Source of the DNA: Lachnospiraceae bacterium UBA7199
GTDB taxonomy: Bacteria; Bacillota; Clostridia; Lachnospirales; Lachnospiraceae
DNA length: 39,342 nt
Assembly: GCA_002490775.1 (NCBI GenBank)
Contig: DKUR01000107.1
Location: 1 to 39,342, forward strand
Reading direction: 5' to 3'
Shown: positions 15,692 to 23,727 of the stretch, piece after piece
Layout of the letters: each line of letters begins with the position of its first letter
Numbering within the stretch: position 1 is the first letter of the stretch
Program-made: the position numbers and the translations under genes
The notes under the pieces: model-generated
Database searches by the model: none
The model's input: only the letters and a program-made list of their open reading frames with translations
Told to the model about the DNA's origin: nothing

Positions 15692-17653
15692 ATGAATGAA
15701 CTTGAATTAATGGAGTTAAAGTACTTAAAAAGTCTGGCAAACCAATACCGTAATATTGCAGCAGCTTCTACAGAAATTATCAACCTTCAGGCAATTTTAA
15801 ACCTGCCTAAGGGAACAGAGCATTTTCTCACAGACATTCATGGAGAGTATGAGCAGTTTAATCATGTACTAAAAAATGGTTCCGGTGCAATTCGGAGACA
15901 GATCGATGAAGAATTTGGCAACACCTTAAGTAATAAAGACAAAAAATCCCTGGCAACATTGATTTATTATCCACAGGAAAAGCTGGATATTGTATTAAGG
16001 GAAGAAGATAACATTGAGGATTGGTATAAGATCACACTACACAGACTGGTGCAGATTACAAAAAAGGTAGCTTCCAAATATACCAGATCTAAGGTAAGAA
16101 AAGCGCTTCCCAAGGACTTTGCTTATATTATTGAGGAGCTGATCACGGAGAAGGCTGATATTTCCGATAAGGAAGGTTATTATAATGAAATTATCCATAC
16201 CATTATCAGGATTGGAAGGGCACCGGAATTTATTGTGGCATTAAGCAATTTGATTCAGCGCTTGGTGATCGATCATCTTCATATTGTAGGAGATATTTTT
16301 GACAGGGGACCGGGACCTCATGTGATCATGGATACGTTGATGAATTATCATTCGGTAGACATTCAGTGGGGAAATCATGATATTGTATGGATGGGAGCGG
16401 CGTGCGGACATTTGGCATGTATTGCTACAGTGCTGCGGACTGCAGTCAGGTATGGAAATCTGGATACTTTAGAGGAAGGATATGGAATTAATCTGATTCC
16501 GCTGGCGACTTTTGCGTTGGATACTTATCAGGATGTGAACTGTGATGCTTTTGCCATTAAATATAATACGGATTACAACACAAAAGATTTAAGCATGGAT
16601 ATGAAGATACATAAGGCAGTTTCAATTATTCAGTTTAAGCTGGAAGGGCAGATCATAAAAAAACATCCTGAATTTGAGATGGAAGGCAGGCTGCTTTTAG
16701 ATAAAATAAATTATGAGAAAAAGACAGTTATGGTTTATGGAAAGGAATATTCTATGAAGGATACGGATTTCCCTACCGTAGATCCTGCTGATCCTTATAA
16801 TCTGACACCCGACGAAGAACAGATGATGGCACGAATCCAGCAGGCATTTTTTAAATGTGAAAAATTGCAGCGTCACGTGCGGTTTTTATACTCCAATGGA
16901 GGACTTTATAAGATTCATAATTCCAATCTGCTTTATCATGGATGTGTACCTTTAGACGAGGAGGGAAATTTTAAATCTGTTAATGTGGATGGCAGGCAGT
17001 ATAGAGGCAGGGCTTTGTATGATGTGTTGGACAATTATGCCAGAAAAGGATATTATGCAAAAAATGATCCGATCGGTATGAGGAAGGCTCAGGATTATAT
17101 CTGGTATATTTGGACTGGGCCCAATTCTCCGGTATTTGGAAAAGATAAAATGACTACCTTTGAAAGATACTTTATAGAGGACAAAGAAACCCATAAGGAA
17201 GTTAAGAACAGTTATTATTCCATGCTGGATCAGGAAGAAGTTATAAATCGAATTTTGGAAGAATTTGGTCTTGATAAAAAGAAGTCCCATATTATTAATG
17301 GACACGTGCCGGTAGAGTTAAAAAAGGGAGAGACGCCCATTAAGTGTGATGGAAAGCTTCTTATCATAGATGGTGGTTTTTCTAAAGCATATCAGGGAAA
17401 AACGGGTATTGCAGGTTATACGCTGGTGGCCAATTCTCATGGAATGCGTTTGGTGGCTCATGAGCCATTTGAATCAACAGAAGCAGCTATTTTACATGAA
17501 TCTGATATTTTTTCAGATTCTACTGTAGTAGAAACAGCTCCCATAAGAATCAGGGTTGCAGATACAGATGTAGGTGCGGAACTAAGGGAAAGTATTAAAC
17601 AGTTAGAGCAGCTCCTGCAGGCTTACAGAGATGGTACGATTATAGAAAAATAA
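15692..17653 (+). CDS. fbp: Fructose-1,6-bisphosphatase, class III
   Basis: The 653-residue enzyme hydrolyses fructose-1,6-bisphosphate for gluconeogenesis. It belongs to the Firmicute class III type with a metallophosphatase core: LTDIHGEYEQF (about 46-56), VGDIFDRGPGPHVIMD, WGNHDIVWMGAA, and near the end IINGHVPVELKKGE and LLIIDGGFSKAYQGKTGIAGYT. The N-terminal helical region NELELMELKYLKSLANQYRN and length match Bacillus Fbp. A GGAAAGGA site precedes the ATG with a long spacing. The gene follows dapB, whose metabolite link is not obvious, and ends at a strong terminator. Confidence 0.96.
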   Translation: MNELELMELKYLKSLANQYRNIAAASTEIINLQAILNLPKGTEHFLTDIHGEYEQFNHVLKNGSGAIRRQIDEEFGNTLSNKDKKSLATLIYYPQEKLDIVLREEDNIEDWYKITLHRLVQITKKVASKYTRSKVRKALPKDFAYIIEELITEKADISDKEGYYNEIIHTIIRIGRAPEFIVALSNLIQRLVIDHLHIVGDIFDRGPGPHVIMDTLMNYHSVDIQWGNHDIVWMGAACGHLACIATVLRTAVRYGNLDTLEEGYGINLIPLATFALDTYQDVNCDAFAIKYNTDYNTKDLSMDMKIHKAVSIIQFKLEGQIIKKHPEFEMEGRLLLDKINYEKKTVMVYGKEYSMKDTDFPTVDPADPYNLTPDEEQMMARIQQAFFKCEKLQRHVRFLYSNGGLYKIHNSNLLYHGCVPLDEEGNFKSVNVDGRQYRGRALYDVLDNYARKGYYAKNDPIGMRKAQDYIWYIWTGPNSPVFGKDKMTTFERYFIEDKETHKEVKNSYYSMLDQEEVINRILEEFGLDKKKSHIINGHVPVELKKGETPIKCDGKLLIIDGGFSKAYQGKTGIAGYTLVANSHGMRLVAHEPFESTEAAILHESDIFSDSTVVETAPIRIRVADTDVGAELRESIKQLEQLLQAYRDGTIIEK

Positions 17654-17662
17654 AATGAAACG

Positions 17663-17695
17663 AAAAGGATGTCGTCTGGGGTACGACATCCTTTT
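17663..17695 (+). terminator. Intrinsic terminator after fbp
   Basis: AAAAGGATGTCGT (17663-17675) pairs perfectly with ACGACATCCTTTT (17683-17695) over 13 bp with a 7-base loop; the stem ends in TTTT. It can also act on the minus-strand lipoprotein gene ending at 17740. Confidence 0.9.
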
Positions 17696-17739
17696 CTGAC
17701 GTAAGGACCTGCCTGATAAAGAGCCTCCTTACATTGTGC

Positions 17740-18273
17740 TTAGCGATTTGTCCTGGCTCTTGCAGTTCCGTTATCGCTAGTTGGTGTGGCACTGGCGTTT
17801 CCATTGCCATTTGCAGTATTTGTGTTATTGTCTGCATTATTATTGTTGTCATCATTTCCTACCAGGTCGTTTGTGATGTTGGATACGCCGTCAGAAATGT
17901 CGTCCACTACGTCTCCTACAGCATTTCCAGCATCATCAAGAATGGAATCTCCATCATTATTGGTTCCTGTGGTGGCACTATTTACATTACCGTTATTATT
18001 GCCTGTTGTGCCGTTCATGCCATTGGCATCGTCAGTGCCGCCGGTCATATTTTCAGCAGCATTATTGCCTGTAGTGCCGGTACCTGTTGTTCCGTCAGTG
18101 GCAGTAGTGTTTCCCGTAGTGCCATTATTGCCGGTAGTGCCATTTTCAGTGGTGGTGTTGGTATTTCCTGCCATATCGTTTGTGTCGTTTTTGTTTTTGG
18201 TTCCGCATGCTGAAAGAACACAAAGCATTGCAAAGACAAGAGATACCGCAATCAGTTTTCTCATATTTTTCAT
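17740..18273 (-). CDS. Low-complexity Asn/Thr/Gly-rich lipoprotein
   Basis: The 177-residue protein begins with a lipoprotein signal: basic MKNMRKL, a hydrophobic core and lipobox LSAC (Cys at about 23). The mature part is almost entirely Asn, Thr, Gly and Asp, with imperfect repeats of the GTTGN type, a short less biased segment around DGDSILDDAGNAVGDVVDDISDGVSNI, and a basic RARTNR end. It has no recognisable domain and is probably a surface-exposed, disordered lipoprotein; function unknown. AAGGAGG lies 6 bases before the ATG. The repeats make it prone to length variation. Confidence 0.8.
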   Translation of the reverse strand: MKNMRKLIAVSLVFAMLCVLSACGTKNKNDTNDMAGNTNTTTENGTTGNNGTTGNTTATDGTTGTGTTGNNAAENMTGGTDDANGMNGTTGNNNGNVNSATTGTNNDGDSILDDAGNAVGDVVDDISDGVSNITNDLVGNDDNNNNADNNTNTANGNGNASATPTSDNGTARARTNR

Positions 18274-18441
18274 AATTTACCTCCTTATATAAGAACTGCA
18301 TTAAATGTCAGTTCTATTGCTATTATGTACAAGGAGGAGGAAAATATACATCCAACGGTTTGTTCATGAAATAAGAATCAAAATATGATATACTAAAAAG
18401 CAGATAAAAATAAAAAATAGCAAAAAGGATAAAATGATATT

Positions 18442-19215
18442 ATGAGATTCAGACCATGTATTGATATCCATAATGGCAAGGTTAAGCAGATTGTGGGAAG
18501 CAGCCTGAAGGATCAGGGAGATAAAGCACTGGAAAATTTTGTGGCTTCTCAGGATGCCGCTTTTTTTGCAAGATTATATTATAAAAAAGGACTGAAAGGC
18601 GGGCATATTATTTTGTTGAATCCGCCTGAGAGTGAATATTATGAAAAAACAAGGCAGCAGGCGCTTTCAGCGCTTTCGGCATATCCGAAAGGATTGCAGA
18701 TTGGAGGTGGAATCAGTCCTTTTAATGCAGAATTTTTTTTAAAAAATGGTGCATCCCATGTAATTGTTACTTCCTATGTTTTTAAAGATGGACAACTTCA
18801 TTATGACAGATTAAAGGAGATGTTAAATGCTGTTGGCAAAGAACATTTAGTACTGGATTTAAGCTGCCGCAGGAAAGAGAACGAATATTATATTGTGACC
18901 GACAGATGGCAGAAATATACGGATGTAAAGTTAAATGCTGAAACCATAGAAAAATTATCCTGCTGCTGTGATGAATTTTTGATTCATGCAGTGGACGTGG
19001 AGGGAAAAAGTCAGGGAATCGAGCAGGATCTTGCTGTTCTGCTTGGAAATACGTGTAAAATACCATGTACTTATGCAGGCGGTGTACATGATTTCCATGA
19101 TCTTGAGCTGTTAAAGGAGCTTGGAAAGGGAAAGCTGGACGTAACGATTGGAAGTGCACTGGATCTTTTTGGCGGAAAAATGAAATTTGAGGATGTGCTT
19201 GCTTACATGAAATGA
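18442..19215 (+). CDS. hisA: Eukaryotic-type phosphoribosylformimino-AICAR ribotide isomerase (HisA-like)
   Basis: The 257-residue TIM barrel matches the HIS6/eukaryotic-type HisA family, which isomerises the ProFAR intermediate in histidine synthesis. The N-terminal MRFRPCIDIHNGKVKQIVG contains the catalytic Asp in CIDIHNG. QIGGGISP and CTYAGGVHDFHDLELLK are the two phosphate-binding loops, and LIHAVDVEGKSQG contains the second catalytic Asp. A long lysine/glutamate insert separates the halves, as in fungal HIS6. It is an orphan here: no other his gene is visible. AAAAGG precedes the ATG. Family is confident; whether it is the functional HisA cannot be told without the rest of the genome. 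Confidence 0.88.
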   Translation: MRFRPCIDIHNGKVKQIVGSSLKDQGDKALENFVASQDAAFFARLYYKKGLKGGHIILLNPPESEYYEKTRQQALSALSAYPKGLQIGGGISPFNAEFFLKNGASHVIVTSYVFKDGQLHYDRLKEMLNAVGKEHLVLDLSCRRKENEYYIVTDRWQKYTDVKLNAETIEKLSCCCDEFLIHAVDVEGKSQGIEQDLAVLLGNTCKIPCTYAGGVHDFHDLELLKELGKGKLDVTIGSALDLFGGKMKFEDVLAYMK

Positions 19216-19253
19216 AACAGACAAAGAGTATGAAATATTTTTAAGCAAAAAAA

Positions 19254-19275
19254 ACCTATCTCATACGAGATAGGT
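19254..19275 (-). terminator. Terminator of the cold shock gene (and HisA-like gene)
   Basis: ACCTATCTC (19254-19262) pairs with GAGATAGGT (19267-19275) around a 4-base loop. On the minus strand eight T follow, ideal for the cold shock gene; it is convergent with the HisA-like gene. Positions 19276-19390 contain no gene. Confidence 0.85.
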
Positions 19276-19390
19276 CATTTCCTTAATCTGATAAAACAAT
19301 ATTGCAAATTCTAAATAAAATGAAACATTTATATTTAAGAAAAGGCACATCGTGTTACGGATTAATATGTTATAAATAAGCTCTTGCTAA

Positions 19391-19591
19391 TTATAACTTT
19401 GTTACGTTTACAGCCTGAGGTCCTTTTTCGCCATTTACTACTTCAAATTCTACAGAAGCGCCTTCTTCAAGAGACTTGAAACCTTCCATATTAAGTCCTG
19501 AGTAATGTACGAAAACATCATTTCCTGATTCATCAGAGATGAAACCGTAACCTTTTTGGTTGTTAAACCATTTTACTGTACCTTTATTCAT
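19391..19591 (-). CDS. csp: Cold shock protein, CspA family
   Basis: The 66-residue single OB-fold RNA chaperone has RNP1 (KGYGFI, about 13-18) and RNP2 (VFVHY, about 26-30). The N-terminal MNKGTVKWFNNQKGYGF is classical. The Phe residues of the RNP motifs are Tyr here, a common variation. I choose the ATG at 19591, with GGAGG upstream, over a longer start at 19624. The inferred promoter (TTTACT/TATTCT, 17-base spacer, 19649-19677) gives a 50-base leader, shorter than the long cold-shock leaders of enterobacteria. Confidence 0.95.
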   Translation of the reverse strand: MNKGTVKWFNNQKGYGFISDESGNDVFVHYSGLNMEGFKSLEEGASVEFEVVNGEKGPQAVNVTKL

Positions 19592-19648
19592 TATAGATAC
19601 CTCCAAGAATAAATAATAATGCATATCACAGAAACCTGTAACATATTC

Positions 19649-19677
19649 AGAATATCACAGACATTTCCAAAAGTAAA
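19649..19677 (-). promoter_or_regulatory. Putative promoter of the cold shock gene
   Basis: On the minus strand TTTACT, a 17-base spacer and TATTCT occur in order. Both boxes are moderate matches to sigma-A. The start of transcription would be near 19642. Confidence 0.5.
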
Positions 19678-19739
19678 GAAAATTCTGTAAAAACGTATAG
19701 GAAAATATAGCGTCTGAGCTTTCATCATTCATAAGAAAG

Positions 19740-19768
19740 TTGCCCTATTTTATTCTGTGTGATAAAAT
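19740..19768 (+). promoter_or_regulatory. Putative promoter of the LytM-like gene
   Basis: TTGCCC at 19740-19745 and TAAAAT at 19763-19768 are 17 bases apart. Start of transcription near 19775 is 26 bases before the ATG at 19801. Confidence 0.6.
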
Positions 19769-19800
19769 GATAATAATTGACCGGAGGTGATAAGCAAATT

Positions 19801-20511
19801 ATGGGACAGCGTCTTAAAAGAAAAAAGAAAGTCACAGTTATGCTGTTGATCGAAAGACAAGACGGCGCCTTGCGGCGGCGCACGATTGGGCCAACCCTTG
19901 TGCAGGCAGTTTCGATTGTTTTTTTTCTGCTGGCGGTGGCAGTGGTATGTAAGCTTACCTATGATACGATCACATTAAAACACGTACGAAAAGAAGTAGT
20001 TAATCAAACAGCTATCATCAATGATCTTACAGATGAAAATGAGGCTTTAGCAGTGGAGAATTCTACTCTTAGCAATAAGGTAGCAGTTTTAAGTGAAACT
20101 GTCTCTAATAAGATGGCCACAGAGGATGCAATTTCCCAGGAAGTGATCGAGGACGCACTGCCTAAGGGATTTCCATTAAGCGGCTCTGCTACCATGAAGG
20201 AGGCAGAGGGGGAAGAGCCGATGCTGATATTTACAGCACTGGATGGAACCAATGTGATCACATCAGGAACCGGAATGGTGATCAGTGTGGATGCAGATGA
20301 GATTTACGGAACCAGAATCGTGATTGATCATGGAAACGGATATAAATCTGTTTACAGGAATAGTGGAAATGCACTGGTTAAAAATGGTGAGAATCTGGGA
20401 AAAGGATATATTTTATATTCAATAGGAGAAGAAAATCAGGAATTGGGTTATCAGATTATGCAGGATGATGCGTATATTGATCCTATGCTGATCATAGAAA
20501 TAAACGGGTAA
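19801..20511 (+). CDS. Membrane-anchored protein with degenerate LytM/M23 domain
   Basis: The 236-residue protein has a basic cytoplasmic N-terminus (GQRLKRKKK), one membrane helix at about 38-58, a coiled-coil (about 70-115, LTDENEALAVENSTLSNKV) and a C-terminal LytM/M23 peptidase fold (about 150-235, GTGMVISVDADEIYGTRIVIDHGNGYKSVY). Zinc ligands are missing: the YAH position reads YRN and the HLHF strand reads LGYQI. Such inactive LytM proteins often regulate amidases or act in sporulation complexes such as SpoIIQ; the role here is inference. GGAGGTGAT lies about 9 bases before the ATG. The stop codon is inside a shared terminator. Confidence 0.83.
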   Translation: MGQRLKRKKKVTVMLLIERQDGALRRRTIGPTLVQAVSIVFFLLAVAVVCKLTYDTITLKHVRKEVVNQTAIINDLTDENEALAVENSTLSNKVAVLSETVSNKMATEDAISQEVIEDALPKGFPLSGSATMKEAEGEEPMLIFTALDGTNVITSGTGMVISVDADEIYGTRIVIDHGNGYKSVYRNSGNALVKNGENLGKGYILYSIGEENQELGYQIMQDDAYIDPMLIIEING

Positions 20512-20535
20512 TTCAAAAGAATTATCCGTTTATTT
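20498..20535. terminator. Shared bidirectional terminator containing two stop codons
   Basis: A 17-bp stem (20498-20514 with 20519-20535, one G-U) has an AAAA loop. It contains the stop of the LytM-like gene (20509-20511) and the stop of yerC on the other strand (20530-20532). Confidence 0.88.
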
Positions 20536-20817
20536 TTCAATTCGCTTAAATACCAGATCGTAGCCATCATTGCCGTAATTTAAAGAACGGTTTACCCGGC
20601 TGATCGTAGCAGTGGAAGCACCGGTTTCCTCTGCAATTTCAAGATAGGTTTTGTGATTTTTCAGCATGGATGCAACTTCAAAACGCTGAGAAAGAGAAAG
20701 CAGCTCATTGACAGTGCACAAATCTTCAAAAAAGCTATAACATTCTTCTTTATTTTCCAGACATAAAATGGCCTCAAATAAGTGATCTACAATATTAGTC
20801 TGTATTTTCTTGTTCAT
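20530..20817 (-). CDS. yerC: TrpR-like protein YerC/YecD
   Basis: This 95-residue DNA-binding protein has the TrpR-like helix-turn-helix of the YerC family. The helix-turn-helix is in EIAEETGASTATISRVNRSLNYG (about 62-84), with preceding TVNELLSLSQRFEVASMLKNHKTYL. Its regulon is not established; in Bacillus it lies near yerB and pcrA, as it does here at a distance. CGGAGGTAG precedes the ATG. The gap to the upstream DUF1836 gene is 23 bases, so they form a two-gene operon. The C-terminus runs into the shared terminator. Confidence 0.93.
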   Translation of the reverse strand: MNKKIQTNIVDHLFEAILCLENKEECYSFFEDLCTVNELLSLSQRFEVASMLKNHKTYLEIAEETGASTATISRVNRSLNYGNDGYDLVFKRIEK

Positions 20818-20840
20818 AGTCTACCTCCGGCGTAATAGAT

Positions 20841-21509
20841 TCATTTATTATTTTTTGGATTTTTATCTGGTTTTTCTTTTGTCTCTGAATGCTTTGCGGA
20901 ATCATCTTTTGAAGTTGCAGCTTTAAAGCTGTCTACCATTTTTTCAATTAGAAGTCTTTTCACATAGGCATCATAGCTTAGCATACTGATAAAGGAAAAT
21001 AATTGCAAAACTTCCTGATCTTCTTTTGGGACATCCTTAAATGTTTCCTGTGAAAGGGCAAACTTTTTTACAATATCTTCTTTCAGATGTTCAACTTCTG
21101 TTTGTTCCAGACTAAATACTTCTTCATAAATGTGTTCCAGGTTAATGCTTTCGTTTGTATGAAAATACTTTGTAGTAAGAGGATTTAGCAATGTCTGAAT
21201 ATCATTTATGGAAAGAATTCCTTTATAGTAATAAATAAAAATAAGCAGTAAAATATGCTCTTTACTATATTTTTTCTTAATAGGAGGAGGAAGCAGGTCA
21301 TTTTTTGCATAATTATTGATCATTGTCTTGGTAAGAATCTTATCTTCAGGACTTCTTGTGGTGCTTTTTAGTCGTTTTTCCATGAAGGTAGTTACCTGAT
21401 CCATATATAAATCAATATTGGGTATATCTGCGGCTTTAATGTGCTGAATTCTTCCCAAGCTTTCTAATATGCTGTTTAATAAGTCATTTCTGTCAATTGT
21501 CATATGCAT
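20841..21509 (-). CDS. DUF1836 domain protein
   Basis: The 222-residue protein resembles DUF1836 proteins of Firmicutes. It has a central KTMINNYAKNDLLPPPIKKKYSKEHI segment (about 62-86), a conserved winged-helix-like motif of the family, preceded by NIDLYMDQVTTFMEKRL and followed by hydrophobic LLLIFIYYYKGILSINDIQTLLNPL. A Lys-rich disordered tail ends it. The family is thought to be regulatory, but no function is known. GGGAAGG on the minus strand lies 5 bases from the ATG at 21509, with a second ATG in frame at 21503. It leads the yerC operon. Confidence 0.82.
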   Translation of the reverse strand: MHMTIDRNDLLNSILESLGRIQHIKAADIPNIDLYMDQVTTFMEKRLKSTTRSPEDKILTKTMINNYAKNDLLPPPIKKKYSKEHILLLIFIYYYKGILSINDIQTLLNPLTTKYFHTNESINLEHIYEEVFSLEQTEVEHLKEDIVKKFALSQETFKDVPKEDQEVLQLFSFISMLSYDAYVKRLLIEKMVDSFKAATSKDDSAKHSETKEKPDKNPKNNK

Positions 21510-21645
21510 CTGCGCCTTCCCGATAATTCTGATACTTATTATATAGTATTTAAAACCCTATGACAAGTTTTAGATTTCTGGAAATCAGAAAAATAACATT
21601 TAAAAAAATTAATAATAAATGAAGACAAATAAAAAACAGTTTCGT

Positions 21646-21651
21646 TATAAT
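21646..21651 (+). promoter_or_regulatory. -10 element before the sigma-factor operon
   Basis: TATAAT at 21646-21651 is a perfect -10. No good -35 is seen at the right spacing. The transcript would start near 21658, only 21 bases before the GTG start, in an AT-rich stretch. Confidence 0.4.
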
Positions 21652-21678
21652 TTATGAAAGTAAGAAATCAGAAAGAGG

Positions 21679-22221
21679 GTGGAGAAAATAAGTACCGCGG
21701 TAAAAGAAAATAAGTGTACCCAGGAAAAGCTGGCGGCATTAATCGATACATATGATAAGCTTGTTTTTTCCATCTGCTATAAACTGACTGGTGATTATTT
21801 TGCAGCAGAGGATCTGATGCAGGAAACCTTCTTATCTGCATTTCAAAAATATCAAACTTTTGATGGAAATAACGAAAAAGCATGGATCTGCAGAATTGCA
21901 ACCAATAAAAGCATTGATTACTTAAGAAGCGCCAGTCATAGAAACGTGCCTACAGAAGATTCTTTTTTTGAAACAGCAGTGGAAAAGCGGGGATCCCCGG
22001 AGGATATCTGTATCGAAGAAGAGGTGAAAAGTCAATTGATGGTGCGGTGTGAGAGCTTAAAGCCGCCTTACAATGAAGTGGCAAGAGATTATTACTTAAG
22101 GGAATTAAGCGCCAAGGAGATCGCTGCAAGACGCGGTCAGAGCCTGAAAACAATACAAACACAAATTTACAGGGCACGGGAAATGCTTAAGAAGATGTAT
22201 GGAAAGGAGGAACCGGCATGA
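21679..22221 (+). CDS. ECF-type RNA polymerase sigma factor
   Basis: The 180-residue protein has a sigma2 region (YDKLVFSICYKLTGDYFAAEDLMQETFLSAFQKYQTF, about 25-63; WICRIATNKSIDYLRS) and a sigma4 region (SAKEIAARRGQSLKTIQTQIYRAREMLKK, about 143-171), the ECF architecture. It starts at GTG 21679 by default; the AGAGGGTGGAG site overlaps it, so the true start may lie a few codons downstream (ATA or another codon), which is uncertain. The ATG of the next gene overlaps its TGA by 4 bases, a typical sigma/anti-sigma coupling. It heads a four-gene unit of envelope-stress appearance. Confidence 0.9.
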   Translation: MEKISTAVKENKCTQEKLAALIDTYDKLVFSICYKLTGDYFAAEDLMQETFLSAFQKYQTFDGNNEKAWICRIATNKSIDYLRSASHRNVPTEDSFFETAVEKRGSPEDICIEEEVKSQLMVRCESLKPPYNEVARDYYLRELSAKEIAARRGQSLKTIQTQIYRAREMLKKMYGKEEPA

Positions 22222-22658
22222 GTGGATATCCAACAGATGAAGAATTAGAGCGTATGATCGAACAATTGGAAGCGCAGGAGCTGTACGCACCGAAGCATAT
22301 GAAAGAGCAGATTTTAAATCAGGCATTCCCAAAACAAACCGTGAAAGAATTTCCCATGTCCGGGAGTGGAACGCGACCGGTTCGGAACTTTACGTATCGT
22401 CTTAAAATTATAGCGGGAATGGCAGCCGCAATTATTATGCTAATGATTATCCCCACTGTTACCAGTAATAGAGAGCCGGTATTTTATATGGAGGATAACC
22501 AAAACAAGTTAGAAGAAAGTATGGATGCAAATGAACGTTTAGGAGAGAGAACGAGAGAAATCAATCAAAAATTTAACAACTGGTTTGACCGGGTGAATCA
22601 TTTCAGGCTGGATGCCTTATTTAACATGAACAATGGAGGAATTTATTATGAAGACTAA
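22218..22658 (+). CDS. Putative anti-sigma factor, single-pass membrane protein
   Basis: The 146-residue protein has an N-terminal cytosolic part with MSGYPTDEELERMIEQLEAQELYAPKHMKEQIL, a membrane helix at about 65-85 (IIAGMAAAIIMLMIIPTV), and an outer part with MEDNQNKLEESMDANERL and WFDRVNHF. The organisation and the 4-base overlap with the sigma gene suggest an anti-sigma factor, but no zinc-binding HxxxCxxC motif is present. The ATG overlaps the sigma stop (ATGA). The stop overlaps the next gene by 11 bases. Confidence 0.75.
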   Translation: MSGYPTDEELERMIEQLEAQELYAPKHMKEQILNQAFPKQTVKEFPMSGSGTRPVRNFTYRLKIIAGMAAAIIMLMIIPTVTSNREPVFYMEDNQNKLEESMDANERLGERTREINQKFNNWFDRVNHFRLDALFNMNNGGIYYED

Positions 22659-23247
22659 GAAAAAAAGCAGATTTTTATCATTTTGTTTCTCATTTTTGCC
22701 GGGAGCGGCAGAAATGTACATGGGTTTTATGAAAGCAGGAATAAGCCTTATGCTGGTATTTTTTCTGCTGATTGCAGTCAGCGGATGGATTCAGCAGACA
22801 ATTATTGTACTATTTGATGTGGTGGTTTGGTTTTATGGATTTTTCCATGCCAATCATCTTGCCAGCTTAAGTGATGAGGAATTTGCCCAGGTAGAGGATG
22901 AATATTTGTTTGGAATGGATTCATTTCTGGGAGCAAAAGGATACGTGGAGAAGCATCAAAAATGGGTTGCTTACGGATTGATTTTTGTGGGGGTATGCTT
23001 TTTATGGAATACATCGACAAATCTGTTGCGCAACATACTTCCAGAGCAATATGACTTTATACCGCGTATGATGTGGAGGATAGGCAGTTATGCTCCAAGT
23101 ATAGTGATAGGTGCTGGCATTATATTTTTAGGAGTCAGGCTGCTGAATGGGAAAAAGATGGAAATCGTACCGGAAGAAGAAAAAATGTTAACAGAAGATA
23201 AGATGGAAGAAAGCAGTGAAGAAAAGCAGCAGCAGGAGGAAAAATAA
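22648..23247 (+). CDS. Multi-pass membrane protein, TM2-like N-terminus
   Basis: The 199-residue protein starts SRFLSFCFSFLPGAAEMYMGFMKAGISLML, a TM2-domain-like pattern (PGxxxxYxG), then a second hydrophobic helix, a soluble segment, and two more helices near residues 110-165. The tail is strongly acidic/Gln-rich (EESSEEKQQQEEK). Function is unknown. The ATG at 22648 is preferred because TGGAGGA at 22634-22640 is 7 bases away; an ATG at 22633 lies inside that site. It overlaps its neighbours on both sides, which shows cotranscription with the sigma gene. Confidence 0.75.
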   Translation: MKTKKKSRFLSFCFSFLPGAAEMYMGFMKAGISLMLVFFLLIAVSGWIQQTIIVLFDVVVWFYGFFHANHLASLSDEEFAQVEDEYLFGMDSFLGAKGYVEKHQKWVAYGLIFVGVCFLWNTSTNLLRNILPEQYDFIPRMMWRIGSYAPSIVIGAGIIFLGVRLLNGKKMEIVPEEEKMLTEDKMEESSEEKQQQEEK

Positions 23248-23594
23248 TGGAGAAACAGACGATTAGAATACGACGGGTAGGTTCTGTTACTTTTGGGCTG
23301 GTGCTGATTGTCACAGGTGTATTGTTTTTAATCCATTTGTTTCTGCCAAGACTGGATTTTAGAGTAGTTTTTCAATTCTGGCCGCTGATGCTGATCACTT
23401 TAGGCGTAGAGGTTCTTTTAGGAAGCAGGCAGAAAACTTATGAGGTAAGAAACGAAAAAGGGCAGATTATTGAGCAGAGCAAAGTGATCTATGATGTGTC
23501 GGCAATTGTTCTCACCTTTGCACTTACCGGATTTTCTATGTTAATGGCATTGCTTGACTTTGCTTTTATGAATTCCTTAAGGGTTCATTTTTAA
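23247..23594 (+). CDS. LiaI/LiaF-like small membrane protein
   Basis: The 115-residue protein has three hydrophobic stretches (about 12-32, 40-56 and 84-106). The first two, GLVLIVTGVLFLIHL and FQFWPLMLITLGVEVLLG, resemble the LiaI-LiaF-type transmembrane region. This resemblance, next to a sigma/anti-sigma pair, suggests envelope-stress sensing; the partner and signal are unknown. The ATG shares one base with the preceding TAA (TAATG), typical of translational coupling. It ends the operon; a hairpin follows. Confidence 0.72.
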   Translation: MEKQTIRIRRVGSVTFGLVLIVTGVLFLIHLFLPRLDFRVVFQFWPLMLITLGVEVLLGSRQKTYEVRNEKGQIIEQSKVIYDVSAIVLTFALTGFSMLMALLDFAFMNSLRVHF

Positions 23595-23650
23595 TAAGTT
23601 CTTGGAAGTGTAAAAGATTAAGAATCTATGAAATGATGGAAATTATAGTA

Positions 23651-23683
23651 CAGGAGGCAGATAAATGGGCTATCTGCCTCCTG
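23651..23683. terminator. Hairpin closing the sigma operon and the binding-protein gene
   Basis: CAGGAGGCAGATA (23651-23663) pairs perfectly with TATCTGCCTCCTG (23671-23683), 13 bp with a 7-base loop. The downstream bases AATTATTAA are only moderately T-rich, so it is a probable bidirectional terminator for the converging genes. Confidence 0.7.
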
Positions 23684-23727
23684 AATTATTAACATAAGGA
23701 TGGCAGGCAAAGCTTGGCATCCGTTGT

